Shown piece after piece: positions 1 through 9,357 of a DNA stretch of 64,000 nt. Within the stretch, counting starts at the first letter, position 1. Each line of letters begins with the position of its first letter. The notes under the pieces were generated by a model. It was not told the DNA's origin and ran no database searches. It worked only from the letters and a program-made list of their open reading frames with translations. Source of the DNA: Rhodoblastus sp963736175 (GTDB taxonomy: Bacteria; Pseudomonadota; Alphaproteobacteria; Rhizobiales; Beijerinckiaceae); assembly GCA_963736175.1 (NCBI GenBank), contig CAVTNU010000016.1:1-64000 (forward strand), read 5' to 3'. Both the position numbers and the translations under genes were made by a program.

Positions 1-661
1 GCGCGTTTTCCAGGTCGAGTTCGGCAACGCGGCGAAGTTGTTCACTTCCGCGTCTCAGCGTCGCTTCCAGATCCTGCGTCAAGCCTTCGATTGTAACTTT
101 TTGGAGATTGCGCTGCTGGACAAGGCTATCGTAGTCATTGCGAGGTACGATCCCACGTTCAAATAGTTTTTTGCTGTCGGCAACCTGCCGCTCAAGATTT
201 GCTAAAGCGTCTTGGCCAGTTTCGACGCTCCGTTTCGCTCGCAGGACATCGGGGCTGCTTTGCCAGTTTTCGATAGAGTCGGCTATTATTGTTGCCTTGA
301 GAACGCCCGCTTCGGCGTCACGTAATCGATTTTCGACGTCGGATACGTCCAATTCGAACAAGGTCGCGCCGGCTTCCACATAGTCGCCGATTTCGGCATT
401 TCGCCTTGAAATCGTGCCTTCCACAGGCGCGACAACGGCGACCAATTTTCCGGCGCGAATCGTGCCCGGCACAGCCAAGCGCGTGGTCAATTGCGATTGC
501 CGAACCATGAATGTTTCTTCGTGCTCGACTGGGCCATTCGCTCCAGATGAAACATTCGTTGACCTATAACGAAAAACACCGGCCAGGATCGCTGCGATAC
601 AGCACGCGAAGATATACGCCGTGGTCTTTTTCCCGTGATTTTGATTATGTGGCGACAACAT
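1..661 (-). CDS. HlyD-family membrane fusion protein, C-terminus beyond window
   Basis: This is the first 220 residues of a periplasmic adaptor subunit, the part of an ABC/RND-type export system that links the inner-membrane pump to the outer membrane. A short cytoplasmic tail is followed by one membrane anchor at about residues 13-29. Then come a half biotinyl-lipoyl motif (VAPVEGTI and GDYVEAGATLFELD, about residues 78-105) and a long charged coiled-coil hairpin. The ATG at 661 is the only start that keeps the membrane anchor. The frame is still open at base 1, so the lipoyl return strand and beta-barrel are outside the window. Base composition is less GC-rich than the neighbouring dcp gene. 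The substrate cannot be told. Confidence 0.85.
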   Translation of the reverse strand, partial: MLSPHNQNHGKKTTAYIFACCIAAILAGVFRYRSTNVSSGANGPVEHEETFMVRQSQLTTRLAVPGTIRAGKLVAVVAPVEGTISRRNAEIGDYVEAGATLFELDVSDVENRLRDAEAGVLKATIIADSIENWQSSPDVLRAKRSVETGQDALANLERQVADSKKLFERGIVPRNDYDSLVQQRNLQKVTIEGLTQDLEATLRRGSEQLRRVAELDLENA

Positions 662-857
662 GAATTTACTCAAAACTTTGATAAATGATAAATATCCGTC
701 AGCTTGCCGCCGGAGGCTTAGCACGCGCTAAAAAGCTACGCGATTTTACGCCGCAACGCGTCCCGTGGGCAACAGCCCGTCGGGGGCGGCGCGTTGCCAT
801 GGCGCCACCAGCCGGAGTTGATGGGCAAACTGGCGCAAACATCGGGGAGATTATGGC

Positions 858-2912
858 GTGAGTAATGAGAACCCCTTGCTGGCTCCCTTTTCGACGCCCT
901 TTGAAATTCCGCCTTTCGCCGCGATCGAGCCGGCGTGTTTCCGGCCGGCCTTCGCGGCGGCGATGGCCGAGCACGATCGCGAAATCGAGGCGATCGCCAC
1001 GGACAGCGCCGGGCCGACCTTCGCCAACGTGATCGAAGCGCTGGAGCGCGCCGGCAAAAGCCTGACGCGCGTCGGCGGGGTCTTCTGGAATCTGGTGTCG
1101 AGCGACTCCAATGAAGCCCTGCTGGCGATCGAACGCGAGATATCGCCTTTGCTGGCGCGCCATTACGCCGCCATTTCGTTGAACGCCACGTTGTTCGCCC
1201 GGATCGAAAAGCTCTATCAGACACGCGAAACCTTAGGCTTGTCGCCCGAGCAGGCGCGGCTGCTGGAGCTGACCTTCAAAAGCTTCGTGCGCGCCGGCGC
1301 AAAGCTCGAAGGCGCGGCGCGCGCGCGTTTTAGCGAAATCGCCGAACGGCTGGCGAGCCTCGGCGCCAATTTCTCGCAAAATGTTCTGGCCGACGAATCG
1401 CGTTTTCTGTTGGCGCTGGACGAGGCCGATCTCGCCGGCCTGCCGCAAAACGCCCGCCACGCCGCCGCCGCGCTCGCCGGCGCGCGCAAGGCGGATAAAG
1501 ACTTCGCCTTCTCGCTGTCGCGCTCCTCGGTCGAACCGTTCCTGACGTTCGCGCACCGACGCGATCTGCGCGAAACCTTGTTCAAGGCCTGGCTCGCGCG
1601 CGGCGAAAACGGCGGCGAGACCGACAATCGCGCGCTGATTGCCGAGACGGCGCGCCTGCGCGCCGAGCGCGCGCGCATGCTCGGCTACGCGAGCTTCGCC
1701 GACTACAAGCTCGACAACACCATGGCTGAACGGCCCGACGCGGTGATCGACCTGCTCGACAAGATCTGGGCGCCGGCGCGCGCGCAAGCCGAGACCGAGC
1801 GCGACAATTTGCAGGCGCTCGCCGAACGCGAAGGCGCCAATATCAGAATCGCCCCGCATGATTGGCGTTATTACGCCGAGAAATTGCGCATGGAGCGCTA
1901 CGATCTCGATCAGAGCGAACTTTCGCGCTATTTCCAGCTCGAGAACATGATCGCCGCCGCCTTTCACGTCGCCGGCCGGCTGTTCGGCCTGTCCTTCGCC
2001 GAGCGCCCGGATCTGCCGCGCTACCATCAAGACGTGCGGGTTTACGAGGTCAAGGACGCGCAAGGAGAGCATGTCGGGTTGTTTTTCGGCGATTATTTCG
2101 CCCGGCCGTCAAAACGCTCCGGCGCCTGGATGTCGGCCTTCCGCTCGCAGAGCAATCTCGATCGACGCGAGCGGCCGATCGTCGTCAATGTGATGAATTT
2201 TCCAAAACCGGGCGAAGGCGGCGCCAGCCTGCTCAACCTCGACGAGGTCATCACGCTATTTCACGAATTCGGCCACGCCCTGCACGGCATTCTGTCGGAC
2301 GTGACCTATCCCTCGATGGCCGGCACGGCGGTTCCCCGCGATTTTGTCGAATTTCCCTCGCAGCTTTTCGAACATTGGGCGTTGCGGCCCGAAATCCTGC
2401 AAAAATTCGCGCTGCATGCGGAAAGCGGCGCGCCCATGCCGCAAGCGACGATCGACCGCATTCAGGCCGCCCGCTGCTTCAATCAGGGCTTCGCCTCGGT
2501 CGAGTTTCTGGCGTCCGCCTACGCCGATTTCTTCCTGCATCTGGGCGAAGGCGAAGACGAGGCTTTCGACGTCGACGCGTTCGAGCGCGAAACCCTGCGA
2601 AGGATAGGCATGCCGGCGGAAATCGCCATGCGTCATCGTCTGCCCCATTTCACCCATATCTTTTCCGGCGACGGCTATGCGGCGGGCTATTATTCCTATC
2701 TCTGGTCGGAGGTTCTGGACGCCGATGGCTTCGCCGCGTTCGAGGAGGCAGGCGATATTTTCGATACGGCGACCGCTTTGAGACTGCGCGAATTCGTTTA
2801 CGCGGCGGGCAATCGGCGCGATCCGAAAGACGCCTATGCGGCGTTCCGCGGCCGCGCGCCCGACGTCGAGGCGCTGTTGCGCAAGAAGGGCTTCGCGCCA
2901 AAGGTCTCGTAA
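858..2912 (+). CDS. dcp: Peptidyl-dipeptidase Dcp (M3 metallopeptidase)
   Basis: A zinc peptidase of the M3 (thimet oligopeptidase) family that degrades short peptides in the cytoplasm. The HEFGH zinc motif lies at residues 469-473, and the third ligand Glu at 498 sits at the usual 29-residue spacing (motif DFVEFPSQ). The surrounding residues (SGAWMS, TAVPRDFVEFPS) match Dcp better than oligopeptidase A (PrlC). At 684 residues the length is normal. The start is GTG, preceded by GGGGAGA with a 7-base spacer; an ATG five bases upstream opens a two-codon frame only. It is monocistronic, with mcd starting 94 bases downstream on the same strand. Confidence 0.92.
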   Translation: MSNENPLLAPFSTPFEIPPFAAIEPACFRPAFAAAMAEHDREIEAIATDSAGPTFANVIEALERAGKSLTRVGGVFWNLVSSDSNEALLAIEREISPLLARHYAAISLNATLFARIEKLYQTRETLGLSPEQARLLELTFKSFVRAGAKLEGAARARFSEIAERLASLGANFSQNVLADESRFLLALDEADLAGLPQNARHAAAALAGARKADKDFAFSLSRSSVEPFLTFAHRRDLRETLFKAWLARGENGGETDNRALIAETARLRAERARMLGYASFADYKLDNTMAERPDAVIDLLDKIWAPARAQAETERDNLQALAEREGANIRIAPHDWRYYAEKLRMERYDLDQSELSRYFQLENMIAAAFHVAGRLFGLSFAERPDLPRYHQDVRVYEVKDAQGEHVGLFFGDYFARPSKRSGAWMSAFRSQSNLDRRERPIVVNVMNFPKPGEGGASLLNLDEVITLFHEFGHALHGILSDVTYPSMAGTAVPRDFVEFPSQLFEHWALRPEILQKFALHAESGAPMPQATIDRIQAARCFNQGFASVEFLASAYADFFLHLGEGEDEAFDVDAFERETLRRIGMPAEIAMRHRLPHFTHIFSGDGYAAGYYSYLWSEVLDADGFAAFEEAGDIFDTATALRLREFVYAAGNRRDPKDAYAAFRGRAPDVEALLRKKGFAPKVS

Positions 2913-3006
2913 GAAGGTTGCAAGGGCCCGCGCATTTCAAATGTTGCGCCGCGGCAGGGGCGATGGCAATAAGATTGCCGCGAATTTCACGATCAGGAGC
3001 AGTAAA

Positions 3007-4695
3007 ATGACGCAGGCCGCGAGCGCCGCCGCCCAGACCAATGGGATCAAGGCGTTTCTGGAGACAGGCAAAAAGGCGGAGCTCGCCATCGAAGCGCTGT
3101 TTCAGGACGCCGTCGCCGGCGTGCGCGCGCTGGTCGTCAAGGACGGCAAATTGTCGAGCGCGGCGCTTGAACGCGAGCAGCACGGCGTGCACGGACTGGC
3201 CTGGCTGGCGACCTATGTCGAATCGATCCGCGAATTGCTCGCCTACGCCGAGCGGCTCGACGGAGAAGGCCGCTATGGCGAGACGGAAGATCTGCTGACG
3301 CGCATCGGCGTCGGCGAATATCTGGCGCAGATTTTCGGCGGCATTTCGATGAGCCAGGGCGAAATCGTCCGCCTCGCCGATTTCGGACTGTCTAACGCCG
3401 CCATCGCCGCCCGGCGCATCGCCGAAATCAACGAATTGATCGCCGCCGGCAATACGCGCGAACATCGCGCCCGTCTGGTCGACCTCGTCGATCACGCCGA
3501 GGCCTCGGCCACCGTCGGCTGCCCCGGCCTCGACGACACGATGGAGGCCATTCGCGAGGAAATCCGCAAATACGCGGAGGCCGAAGTGCTGCCGCACGCG
3601 CATGAATGGCACCTGAAGAACCAGTATATTCCGCTCGAAATCATCGAGGGTCTGGCGGAGCTCGGCGTGTTCGGCCTGACCATCCCCGAAGAATTCGGCG
3701 GCATGGGGCTGGGCAAGGTGGCGATGTGCGTCGTCACCGAGGAATTGTCGCGCGCCTATATCGGCGTCGGCTCGCTCGGCACCCGCTCGGAAATCGCCGG
3801 CGAACTGATCCTGGGCGGCGGCACGGCGGAACAAAAGGCCAAATATCTGCCGAAGATCGCCTCGGGCGAAATTTTGCCGACCGCCGTCTTCACCGAACCC
3901 AACACCGGCTCGGACCTCGCCTCGCTGCGCACCAGAGCCGTGCGCCAGGGCGACGCCTATATCGTCAACGGCAATAAGACCTGGATCACTCATCCGGTGC
4001 GCGCCGATCTGATGACGGTGCTGACCAGAACCAATCCCAATGAACCGGGCTACAAGGGCCTGTCGATGCTGCTGGCCGAAAAGCCGCGCGGCGACGACGC
4101 CAATCCCTTCCCGGCCAAGGGCATGAGCGGCGGCGAGATCGAAGTGCTCGGCTATCGCGGTATGAAGGAATATGAAATCGCCTTCGAGGATTTCGAAGTG
4201 CCGGCCGAGAACCTGCTCGGCGGCGTCGAGGGGCAGGGCTTCAAGCAGTTGATGCAGACCTTCGAGGGCGCGCGCATCCAGACGGCGGCGCGCGCGGTCG
4301 GCGTCGCCCAATCGGCGATGGAGCTGGCCTTGCGCTACGCCAAGGAGCGCATCCAGTTCGGCAAGGCGCTGATTTGCTTCCCGCGCGTGGCGGACAAGAT
4401 CGCCATGATGGCGGTCGAAGTCCATATCGCGCGCCAGCTAACCTATTTCGCCGCCAGAGCCAAGGATGAAGGCAAGCGCTGCGATCTCGAAGCCGGTCAG
4501 GCCAAATTGCTCGGCGCGCGCGTCGCCTGGGCGGGGGCGGACAACGCCCTGCAAATCCACGGCGGCAATGGCTTCGCCCTCGAATATCCGATCTCGCGCG
4601 TGCTGTGCGACGCGCGCATTCTCAATATTTTCGAGGGCGCGGCGGAAATCCAGGCGCAGGTGATCGCCCGGCGTCTGCTTGAAGGCGGCAATTGA
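3007..4695 (+). CDS. mcd: Methylsuccinyl-CoA dehydrogenase-like acyl-CoA dehydrogenase
   Basis: An FAD-dependent acyl-CoA dehydrogenase of 562 residues. The catalytic fold starts near residue 170 and is preceded by an extra alpha-helical domain (contains GVGEYLAQIFGGISMSQGE), the architecture of (2S)-methylsuccinyl-CoA dehydrogenase. In the ethylmalonyl-CoA pathway that enzyme makes mesaconyl-CoA, which lets serine-cycle or acetate-growing Alphaproteobacteria regenerate glyoxylate. Later motifs include VFTEPNTGSD, NGNKTWITHP and QIHGGNGF. The ATG at 3007 follows AGGAGC; the frame stays open further upstream, but that extension is arginine-rich and overlaps the dcp end. The family call is firm. 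The substrate is inferred from the N-terminal domain; the other pathway genes are not in the window. Confidence 0.8.
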   Translation: MTQAASAAAQTNGIKAFLETGKKAELAIEALFQDAVAGVRALVVKDGKLSSAALEREQHGVHGLAWLATYVESIRELLAYAERLDGEGRYGETEDLLTRIGVGEYLAQIFGGISMSQGEIVRLADFGLSNAAIAARRIAEINELIAAGNTREHRARLVDLVDHAEASATVGCPGLDDTMEAIREEIRKYAEAEVLPHAHEWHLKNQYIPLEIIEGLAELGVFGLTIPEEFGGMGLGKVAMCVVTEELSRAYIGVGSLGTRSEIAGELILGGGTAEQKAKYLPKIASGEILPTAVFTEPNTGSDLASLRTRAVRQGDAYIVNGNKTWITHPVRADLMTVLTRTNPNEPGYKGLSMLLAEKPRGDDANPFPAKGMSGGEIEVLGYRGMKEYEIAFEDFEVPAENLLGGVEGQGFKQLMQTFEGARIQTAARAVGVAQSAMELALRYAKERIQFGKALICFPRVADKIAMMAVEVHIARQLTYFAARAKDEGKRCDLEAGQAKLLGARVAWAGADNALQIHGGNGFALEYPISRVLCDARILNIFEGAAEIQAQVIARRLLEGGN

Positions 4696-4748
4696 GGCGT
4701 TGCGGCAAGCGGCGATTTCTTGAACGGCGCGCGGACCGTCAACAAAGA

Positions 4749-4930
4749 TTACGCCAATAGCGGCCGTTGCACGCCGGCCCTGCAATAGCAGGGACCGTAG
4801 TAGGGGCCGGGGCCGTTGGCGTAGATACGAACTGGGCCTGAAATGTCGTCGCCCTTGCTGACCACGCATCGCGCATAGGCGGCGTCGAAACGCCGCCGTA
4901 AACCGTATCGCCCCTGGCGCGCGCCGTTAT
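4749..4930 (-). pseudogene. Possible remnant of a small exported protein
   Basis: The 350 bases between mcd and ychF hold no intact gene. On the minus strand an open stretch ends in about 50 residues with the motifs RRRFDAAYARCVVSKG and GPYYGPCYC. This resembles the C-terminal tail of small glycine-zipper envelope proteins common in Hyphomicrobiales, where a Tyr/Cys-containing helix is followed by a Tyr/Pro-rich end. No signal peptide or start is recognisable upstream; the frame simply continues into the antisense of ychF. It is either a decayed fragment or chance. The match is by eye and weak. Confidence 0.25.
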
Positions 4931-5046
4931 TTTTCGCGGCGATGCGGCTCCCCGGCGTTTGCGGCCCTTGCCGATAAGCGCTTGCCTTTTGCGGCCTGAA
5001 CCCGCAAAAAGCCGGCAAAACTCCCAGCCTTGAGGATATCCCCGCC

Positions 5047-6144
5047 ATGGGTTTCAAATGCGGCATTGTCGGCCTGCCCAACGTCGGAAAATCGACGCTC
5101 TTCAACGCGTTGACGCAGACAGCGGCGGCGCAGGCGGCCAATTATCCGTTCTGCACCATCGAACCCAATGTCGGCGACGTCGCGGTGCCGGACCCGCGGC
5201 TTGAAACCTTGACGAAAATCGCCGGCTCCAAGGAAATCATCCCGACCCGGCTGACCTTCGTCGACATCGCCGGCCTGGTGCGCGGCGCCTCCAAGGGCGA
5301 AGGGCTCGGCAATCAATTTCTCGCCAATATCCGCGAATGCGACGCCATCGCCCATGTCGTGCGCTGTTTCGTCGACGGCGACATCATCCATGTCGACGGC
5401 GAGGTCGATCCGATCCGCGATATCGAGACGATCGAAACCGAGCTGATGCTCGCCGATCTCGAATCGCTGGAAAAGCGTATCGGTCCGCTGGAGAAAAAGG
5501 CTAAGGGCGGCGACAAGGAAGCCAAGGAGCTGGTCGACCTGATGGGCCGCTGTCTCGTCTTGTTGCGCGAAGGCAAACCGGCGCGGCTGGTGGAGGTCGG
5601 CGCGGAAGAGCGCAAGACTTTCGTCCAGCTTGGCCTGTTGTCCTCCAAGCCGGTGCTTTACGTCTGCAATGTCGAGGAAGCCTCCGCCGACAAGGGCAAT
5701 GAGTTTTCAGAAAAAGTGAAGGGCCGCGCCGCCGAGGAGGACGCAGTTGCGGTGGTCGTGTCGGCGAAGATCGAAAGCGAGATCGCCGTCCTGCCCGCGG
5801 GCGAACAGAAGGATTACCTCGAGGCCGTGGGCCTCGACGAGCCTGGCCTGAACCGCGTGATCCGCGCCGGCTACGGCCTGTTGCATTTGATCACCTACTT
5901 CACCGTCGGCCCGAAGGAAGCGCGCGCCTGGACCATCGAAAAAGGCACCAGGGCGCCGGCGGCGGCGGGCGTCATCCATTCCGATTTCGAGAAGGGCTTC
6001 ATCCGCTCCGAAACCATCGCCTTTGACGATTATGTCGCCTGCAATGGCGAGGCCGGCGCGCGCGAGGCGGGAAAATTCCGCCTCGAAGGCAAAGACTATG
6101 TCGTCGCCGACGGCGACGTGCTGCATTTCCGCTTCGCTAATTAA
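5047..6144 (+). CDS. ychF: Redox-regulated ATPase/GTPase YchF (Obg family)
   Basis: A ribosome-associated P-loop NTPase of the Obg-HflX group that hydrolyses ATP and acts in translation and oxidative-stress signalling. The Walker A is GLPNVGKST at residues 9-17, immediately after the MGFKCGIV start typical of the family. The switch motif DIAGLVRGASKGEGLGN follows, then a helical insert and a C-terminal TGS domain ending in DGDVLHFRFAN. The length of 365 residues is standard. The first ATG gives the conserved N-terminus. Confidence 0.97.
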   Translation: MGFKCGIVGLPNVGKSTLFNALTQTAAAQAANYPFCTIEPNVGDVAVPDPRLETLTKIAGSKEIIPTRLTFVDIAGLVRGASKGEGLGNQFLANIRECDAIAHVVRCFVDGDIIHVDGEVDPIRDIETIETELMLADLESLEKRIGPLEKKAKGGDKEAKELVDLMGRCLVLLREGKPARLVEVGAEERKTFVQLGLLSSKPVLYVCNVEEASADKGNEFSEKVKGRAAEEDAVAVVVSAKIESEIAVLPAGEQKDYLEAVGLDEPGLNRVIRAGYGLLHLITYFTVGPKEARAWTIEKGTRAPAAAGVIHSDFEKGFIRSETIAFDDYVACNGEAGAREAGKFRLEGKDYVVADGDVLHFRFAN

Positions 6145-6165
6145 AGCGTTTTTCGACCAGCCGGA

Positions 6166-6187
6166 CCGCCTCTGCGCGCAGAGGCGG
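6166..6187. terminator. Hairpin between convergent ychF and DUF2892 gene
   Basis: A perfect 10-bp inverted repeat (CCGCCTCTGC and GCAGAGGCGG) with a two-base centre lies between the two convergent stop codons. There is no strong T tract on either side, so it may be a bidirectional 3' end or act with Rho. Confidence 0.5.
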
Positions 6188-6213
6188 GTTCCGACCGACG
6201 GCGTCGATAACGA

Positions 6214-6411
6214 TCAGCTGGATTTCTTCACCGAGCAGGTGTTGATTCCCAGCAGCTGGTAAGGCGGGCACCAGCCGATCAGGCCGGTCAGCAGCGGCAC
6301 GACGCCGATCCAGCCCCAATTGGTCTGCGGGCCGACGAAGACGATGGCGATCAGCGCAAGACCGACGAGGATGCGCACGATACGTTCGATATTTCCGATA
6401 TTCTTGGGCAT
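6214..6411 (-). CDS. DUF2892 (YgaP-like) small inner-membrane protein
   Basis: A 65-residue protein with two membrane segments (IVRILVGLALIAIVFVG and IGVVPLLTGLIGWCPPY) and the family motif GWCPPYQLLGINTC, which carries two conserved cysteines. It matches the membrane domain that follows the rhodanese domain in YgaP; here it stands alone. The ATG at 6411 is preceded by GGAGAAA and gives the usual MPKNIGNIER start. It is the last gene of a same-strand run after trxB, lysR and a Crp/Fnr regulator, a common setting for this family. The exact function is unknown. Confidence 0.85.
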   Translation of the reverse strand: MPKNIGNIERIVRILVGLALIAIVFVGPQTNWGWIGVVPLLTGLIGWCPPYQLLGINTCSVKKSS

Positions 6412-6476
6412 GAACTTTCTCCATTTGGCGGCGGACGCCAAACCTTATAGAGCACGAACGCCAGCATCATCAGTGA

Positions 6477-7139
6477 TTAAGTCACCGAGCGCAAGGATTC
6501 CAGTCCGCGCCGGTCCGTCAGCGTGATCGCGCCGCGCGACAGGCTCACCAGTCCTTCGCGCTGAAAGGCTGACAACTGCCTGCTCACCACTTCGCGCGCC
6601 GCGCCGATTTCGTCGGCCAATTCGTGGTGGGTGATGGCGAGCGTCTGGACGCGCCCGGCGCGTTCGAGCAGCGCGGCCGCAAGGCGCGCGTCGACGCGAA
6701 CGAAGGCGATGGCCTCGATCAATCGGGTCATCTCGGTCAATCGCGCGCCGAAACGGCCGAAGACGAACTCGGCGAAGCACGGCGAATTGCGCAACAGACC
6801 GTGAAACGCCGGCGCCGGCACGATGACGAGGCGCAAAGGCGTTTCGGCGAAGCCTTCGGCCGAATAATTGGCGTGCGCCATCAGGCAGAGCGTCGTCTGC
6901 ACGCAGGTCTCACCCGGGCCGACGCGATAGAGCACGAGCGTGCGTCCATTCAGGGCGGTGAGCGAAACGCGCACCTGGCCATCCAGCACCAGCACAAAAC
7001 CCGGCGGCGCCTCGCCCGGCGCGAACAGCGTTTTGCCGCCGGCGACGGCGAGGGGAGAAAGCTTGTCGAGAATCTCCCGCGCATGCGGCTCGATCCCCGC
7101 CAAAGGCGCGTATTGGTCGATCCAGCAGGGGAGCGCCAT
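6477..7139 (-). CDS. Crp/Fnr-family transcriptional regulator
   Basis: A 220-residue regulator with an N-terminal cyclic-nucleotide-binding-like beta-barrel (about residues 25-130), a dimer helix and a C-terminal winged helix with a recognition segment EIGAAREVVSRQLSAF. It lacks the N-terminal cysteine cluster of true Fnr, so it should not bind an oxygen-sensing iron-sulfur cluster; its ligand is unknown. The ATG at 7139 overlaps the lysR stop as TGATG, which indicates translational coupling. The DUF2892 gene lies just downstream and may be its target, as such pairs are frequent. Confidence 0.88.
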   Translation of the reverse strand: MALPCWIDQYAPLAGIEPHAREILDKLSPLAVAGGKTLFAPGEAPPGFVLVLDGQVRVSLTALNGRTLVLYRVGPGETCVQTTLCLMAHANYSAEGFAETPLRLVIVPAPAFHGLLRNSPCFAEFVFGRFGARLTEMTRLIEAIAFVRVDARLAAALLERAGRVQTLAITHHELADEIGAAREVVSRQLSAFQREGLVSLSRGAITLTDRRGLESLRSVT

Positions 7140-8029
7140 CAATAACGCCAACGTTGCGCATTGGCGACGAGAAAGTCGCGAAAGACCTGGACGCGCGCGA
7201 GATTCTTCATTTCCTCGGGGTAGACCAGCCAGCAGTCGAATTGCGGCATTTCGGCCTGCGGCAGCAGCCGCACCAGGCTCGAATTGGCCTCGATGCTGTA
7301 TTCGGGCAGCACGGCGACGCCCGCCCCGCTTTCCACCGCCTGACGCATGGCGTTGATGTTGTTGACCGTGATCACCGGCTCGCGCGGATTTTTGGTCTCC
7401 CGTCCGGCCGTAAGCAGAATGTTGAGATTGTTCAAAAAGCCGGAGCCAGTGACGCCGAAGGAAATGATGCGATGGCGATCGAGATCGGCGAGCGTCGAGG
7501 GCTGGCCGTGCCGCTTGATATAGGCCGGTGAGGCGTAGAGGTGGTAATGCACCGTGAACAGACGGCGGCGGATCAGGTCGGGTTGCGAGGGTTCGCGCAG
7601 ACGCAAGGCGACGTCGGCCTCGCGCATCGACAGATCCAGTTCGTCATCGGTCAGGATCACCCGCAATTTCACATCCGGGTAAAGCTCGATGAAATCGCCG
7701 AGCCGCGAGGCGAGCCATACCGAGCCGATGCCCAGGGTCGTCGTGACGCGCAATTCGCCGTCGGGCTTTTCCCGCGCGTCGGCAAGGCGCAGGCGCGCGG
7801 CCTCCAGCTTGCCCATCACGTCCTGCACGGTGCGGAACAGAAGATCCCCTTGTTCGGTCAGCAACAGCCCGCGCGCGTGACGATGAAACAAATGCGTCTT
7901 GAGATCCTGCTCCAGCGCGCTGACCTGACGGCTGACAGCCGACTGGCTCAGATTGAGCGCCTCGCCCGCATGGGTGAATGAGCCTGCCGAAGCCGCCGCA
8001 TGGAATACGCGCAATTTGTCCCAGTCCAC
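7139..8029 (-). CDS. LysR-family transcriptional regulator
   Basis: A 296-residue LysR regulator. The winged helix-turn-helix is at residues 1-60 (AGSFTHAGEALNLSQSAVSRQ), followed by a linker helix and a periplasmic-binding-protein-like effector domain. The start is GTG, chosen because AGGAGG precedes it at good spacing. It lies 35 bases downstream of trxB on the same strand and is coupled by TGATG to the Crp/Fnr gene. A LysR gene next to trxB is a familiar arrangement in Hyphomicrobiales, but the effector and targets are not known from sequence. Confidence 0.92.
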   Translation of the reverse strand: MDWDKLRVFHAAASAGSFTHAGEALNLSQSAVSRQVSALEQDLKTHLFHRHARGLLLTEQGDLLFRTVQDVMGKLEAARLRLADAREKPDGELRVTTTLGIGSVWLASRLGDFIELYPDVKLRVILTDDELDLSMREADVALRLREPSQPDLIRRRLFTVHYHLYASPAYIKRHGQPSTLADLDRHRIISFGVTGSGFLNNLNILLTAGRETKNPREPVITVNNINAMRQAVESGAGVAVLPEYSIEANSSLVRLLPQAEMPQFDCWLVYPEEMKNLARVQVFRDFLVANAQRWRY

Positions 8030-8064
8030 CCAACGCCTCCTGTTTCAACACGAAACGCGTCGTT

Positions 8065-9042
8065 CTATTGCGCCGCGACGAGCGTCTTTTGTCCGGCGAG
8101 CCAGCGTTCGGCCTCGAGCGCGGCCATGCATCCGAAACCGGCGGCCGTCACCGCCTGACGATAGACATCGTCTGCGACGTCGCCGGCGGCGAAAACGCCT
8201 TCAATATTGGTGGCGGTGGAATGCGGCGCGGTCTTTATATAGCCATTCGCCTTCAATTCGATCTGTCCGGCGAATAATTCGGTCGCCGGACGATGGCCGA
8301 TGGCGACGAACACCCCATCGGTCTTGAGCTCGCGCGTGGCCCCGCTGTTGACGTCGCGCAGGCGCACCGCTTCGACCGACAGCGGATTTTCGCTGCCGAG
8401 AATTTCGGCGACGGCGTGATTCCACACGACCTCGATCTTGGCGTTGGCGAACAGACGCTCCTGCAAAATGCGTTCGGCGCGCAAAGAGTCACGGCGATGG
8501 ACAAGCGTCACCCTGGCCGCGATATGCGCCAGATACAGCGCTTCCTCGACCGCCGAATTGCCGCCGCCGACAACGACGACATGTTTGTTGCGGAAGAAAA
8601 AGCCGTCGCAGGTGGCGCAGGCCGAAACGCCGAAGCCCTTGAACTTTTCCTCGCTCGGCTCGCCGAGCCATTGCGCCTTGGCGCCCGTGGCGATGATCAG
8701 CGAATCGGCGGTATAGGTCCGCCCGGAATCGCCAGTCAGCTTGAACGGTGGCGCGCCAAGCTCGACCTTGACGATATGATCGGCGACGAGCTTCGCCCCG
8801 ACGTGCTCGGCCTGCGCCCGCATCTGCTCCATCAGCCAAGGGCCCTGAATGGGCTCGGCAAAGCCGGGGTAGTTTTCAACCTCGGTGGTGATCATCAACT
8901 GGCCGCCGGCGTCGAAGCCGGCGATCAACATCGGCTCAAGCATGGCTCTGGCGGCGTAGATAGCCGCCGTGTAGCCGGCCGGCCCCGATCCTATGACGAT
9001 GACGCGCGCATGCGCGGCGTTCCGATCCGTTTGCGACGACAT
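8065..9042 (-). CDS. trxB: Thioredoxin-disulfide reductase
   Basis: An FAD/NADPH enzyme that reduces thioredoxin in the cytoplasm. The FAD-binding motif GSGPAG is at residues 18-23, the redox-active CATC at 142-145, the NADPH site GGGNSA near 158, and the C-terminal FAD motif GVFAAGDV. The frame is open far upstream, but the ATG at 9042 gives 325 residues, the normal length, and is preceded by GGGGAA. It heads the run trxB-lysR-crp-DUF2892. Confidence 0.96.
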   Translation of the reverse strand: MSSQTDRNAAHARVIVIGSGPAGYTAAIYAARAMLEPMLIAGFDAGGQLMITTEVENYPGFAEPIQGPWLMEQMRAQAEHVGAKLVADHIVKVELGAPPFKLTGDSGRTYTADSLIIATGAKAQWLGEPSEEKFKGFGVSACATCDGFFFRNKHVVVVGGGNSAVEEALYLAHIAARVTLVHRRDSLRAERILQERLFANAKIEVVWNHAVAEILGSENPLSVEAVRLRDVNSGATRELKTDGVFVAIGHRPATELFAGQIELKANGYIKTAPHSTATNIEGVFAAGDVADDVYRQAVTAAGFGCMAALEAERWLAGQKTLVAAQ

Positions 9043-9357
9043 GTTTCCCCAACGCGCACAGGCTGTGTTTTTCCTGTCGCAATCTAGGCGTCCAGCGATG
9101 ACAGCGGCAAGCGAGAATAGCAGTTTTACGCAGGCAATGCGGGAAAAGTCGGCGCGCCGCGCCATTCGAAGGCTCGCCTTCCGGCGGCAAATCAGGTTAC
9201 AAGTCTGCGTCGCGGCGGATGGGAATTCATTCGCCGCCATCGAACGCATTCCCGAAAGGCGTACCGTCTTTTCGGACAAGAATGCGTCGTTAAACCAAAA
9301 GTTAGAGAGCGGGCTTCGATCGCCGCGGAAGCTGGACGCTCTTGCATCGGACTGCCC
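9043..9357. other. Divergent promoter region, trxB and lrp-like gene
   Basis: A gap of 315 bases between divergent genes. Apart from a moderately AT-rich stretch near 9270-9310 that could hold promoter elements, I see no gene, repeat or clear operator. Confidence 0.5.

Noticed and set aside
853..861. Two-codon frame overlapping the dcp start
   Set aside because: Too short to be meaningful and can arise by chance next to the GTG start; no evidence for coupling.
2650..4425. Minus-strand frame of 591 codons across mcd
   Set aside because: Shadow of a strongly biased gene; composition is Gly/Arg/His-rich and unlike any protein family.
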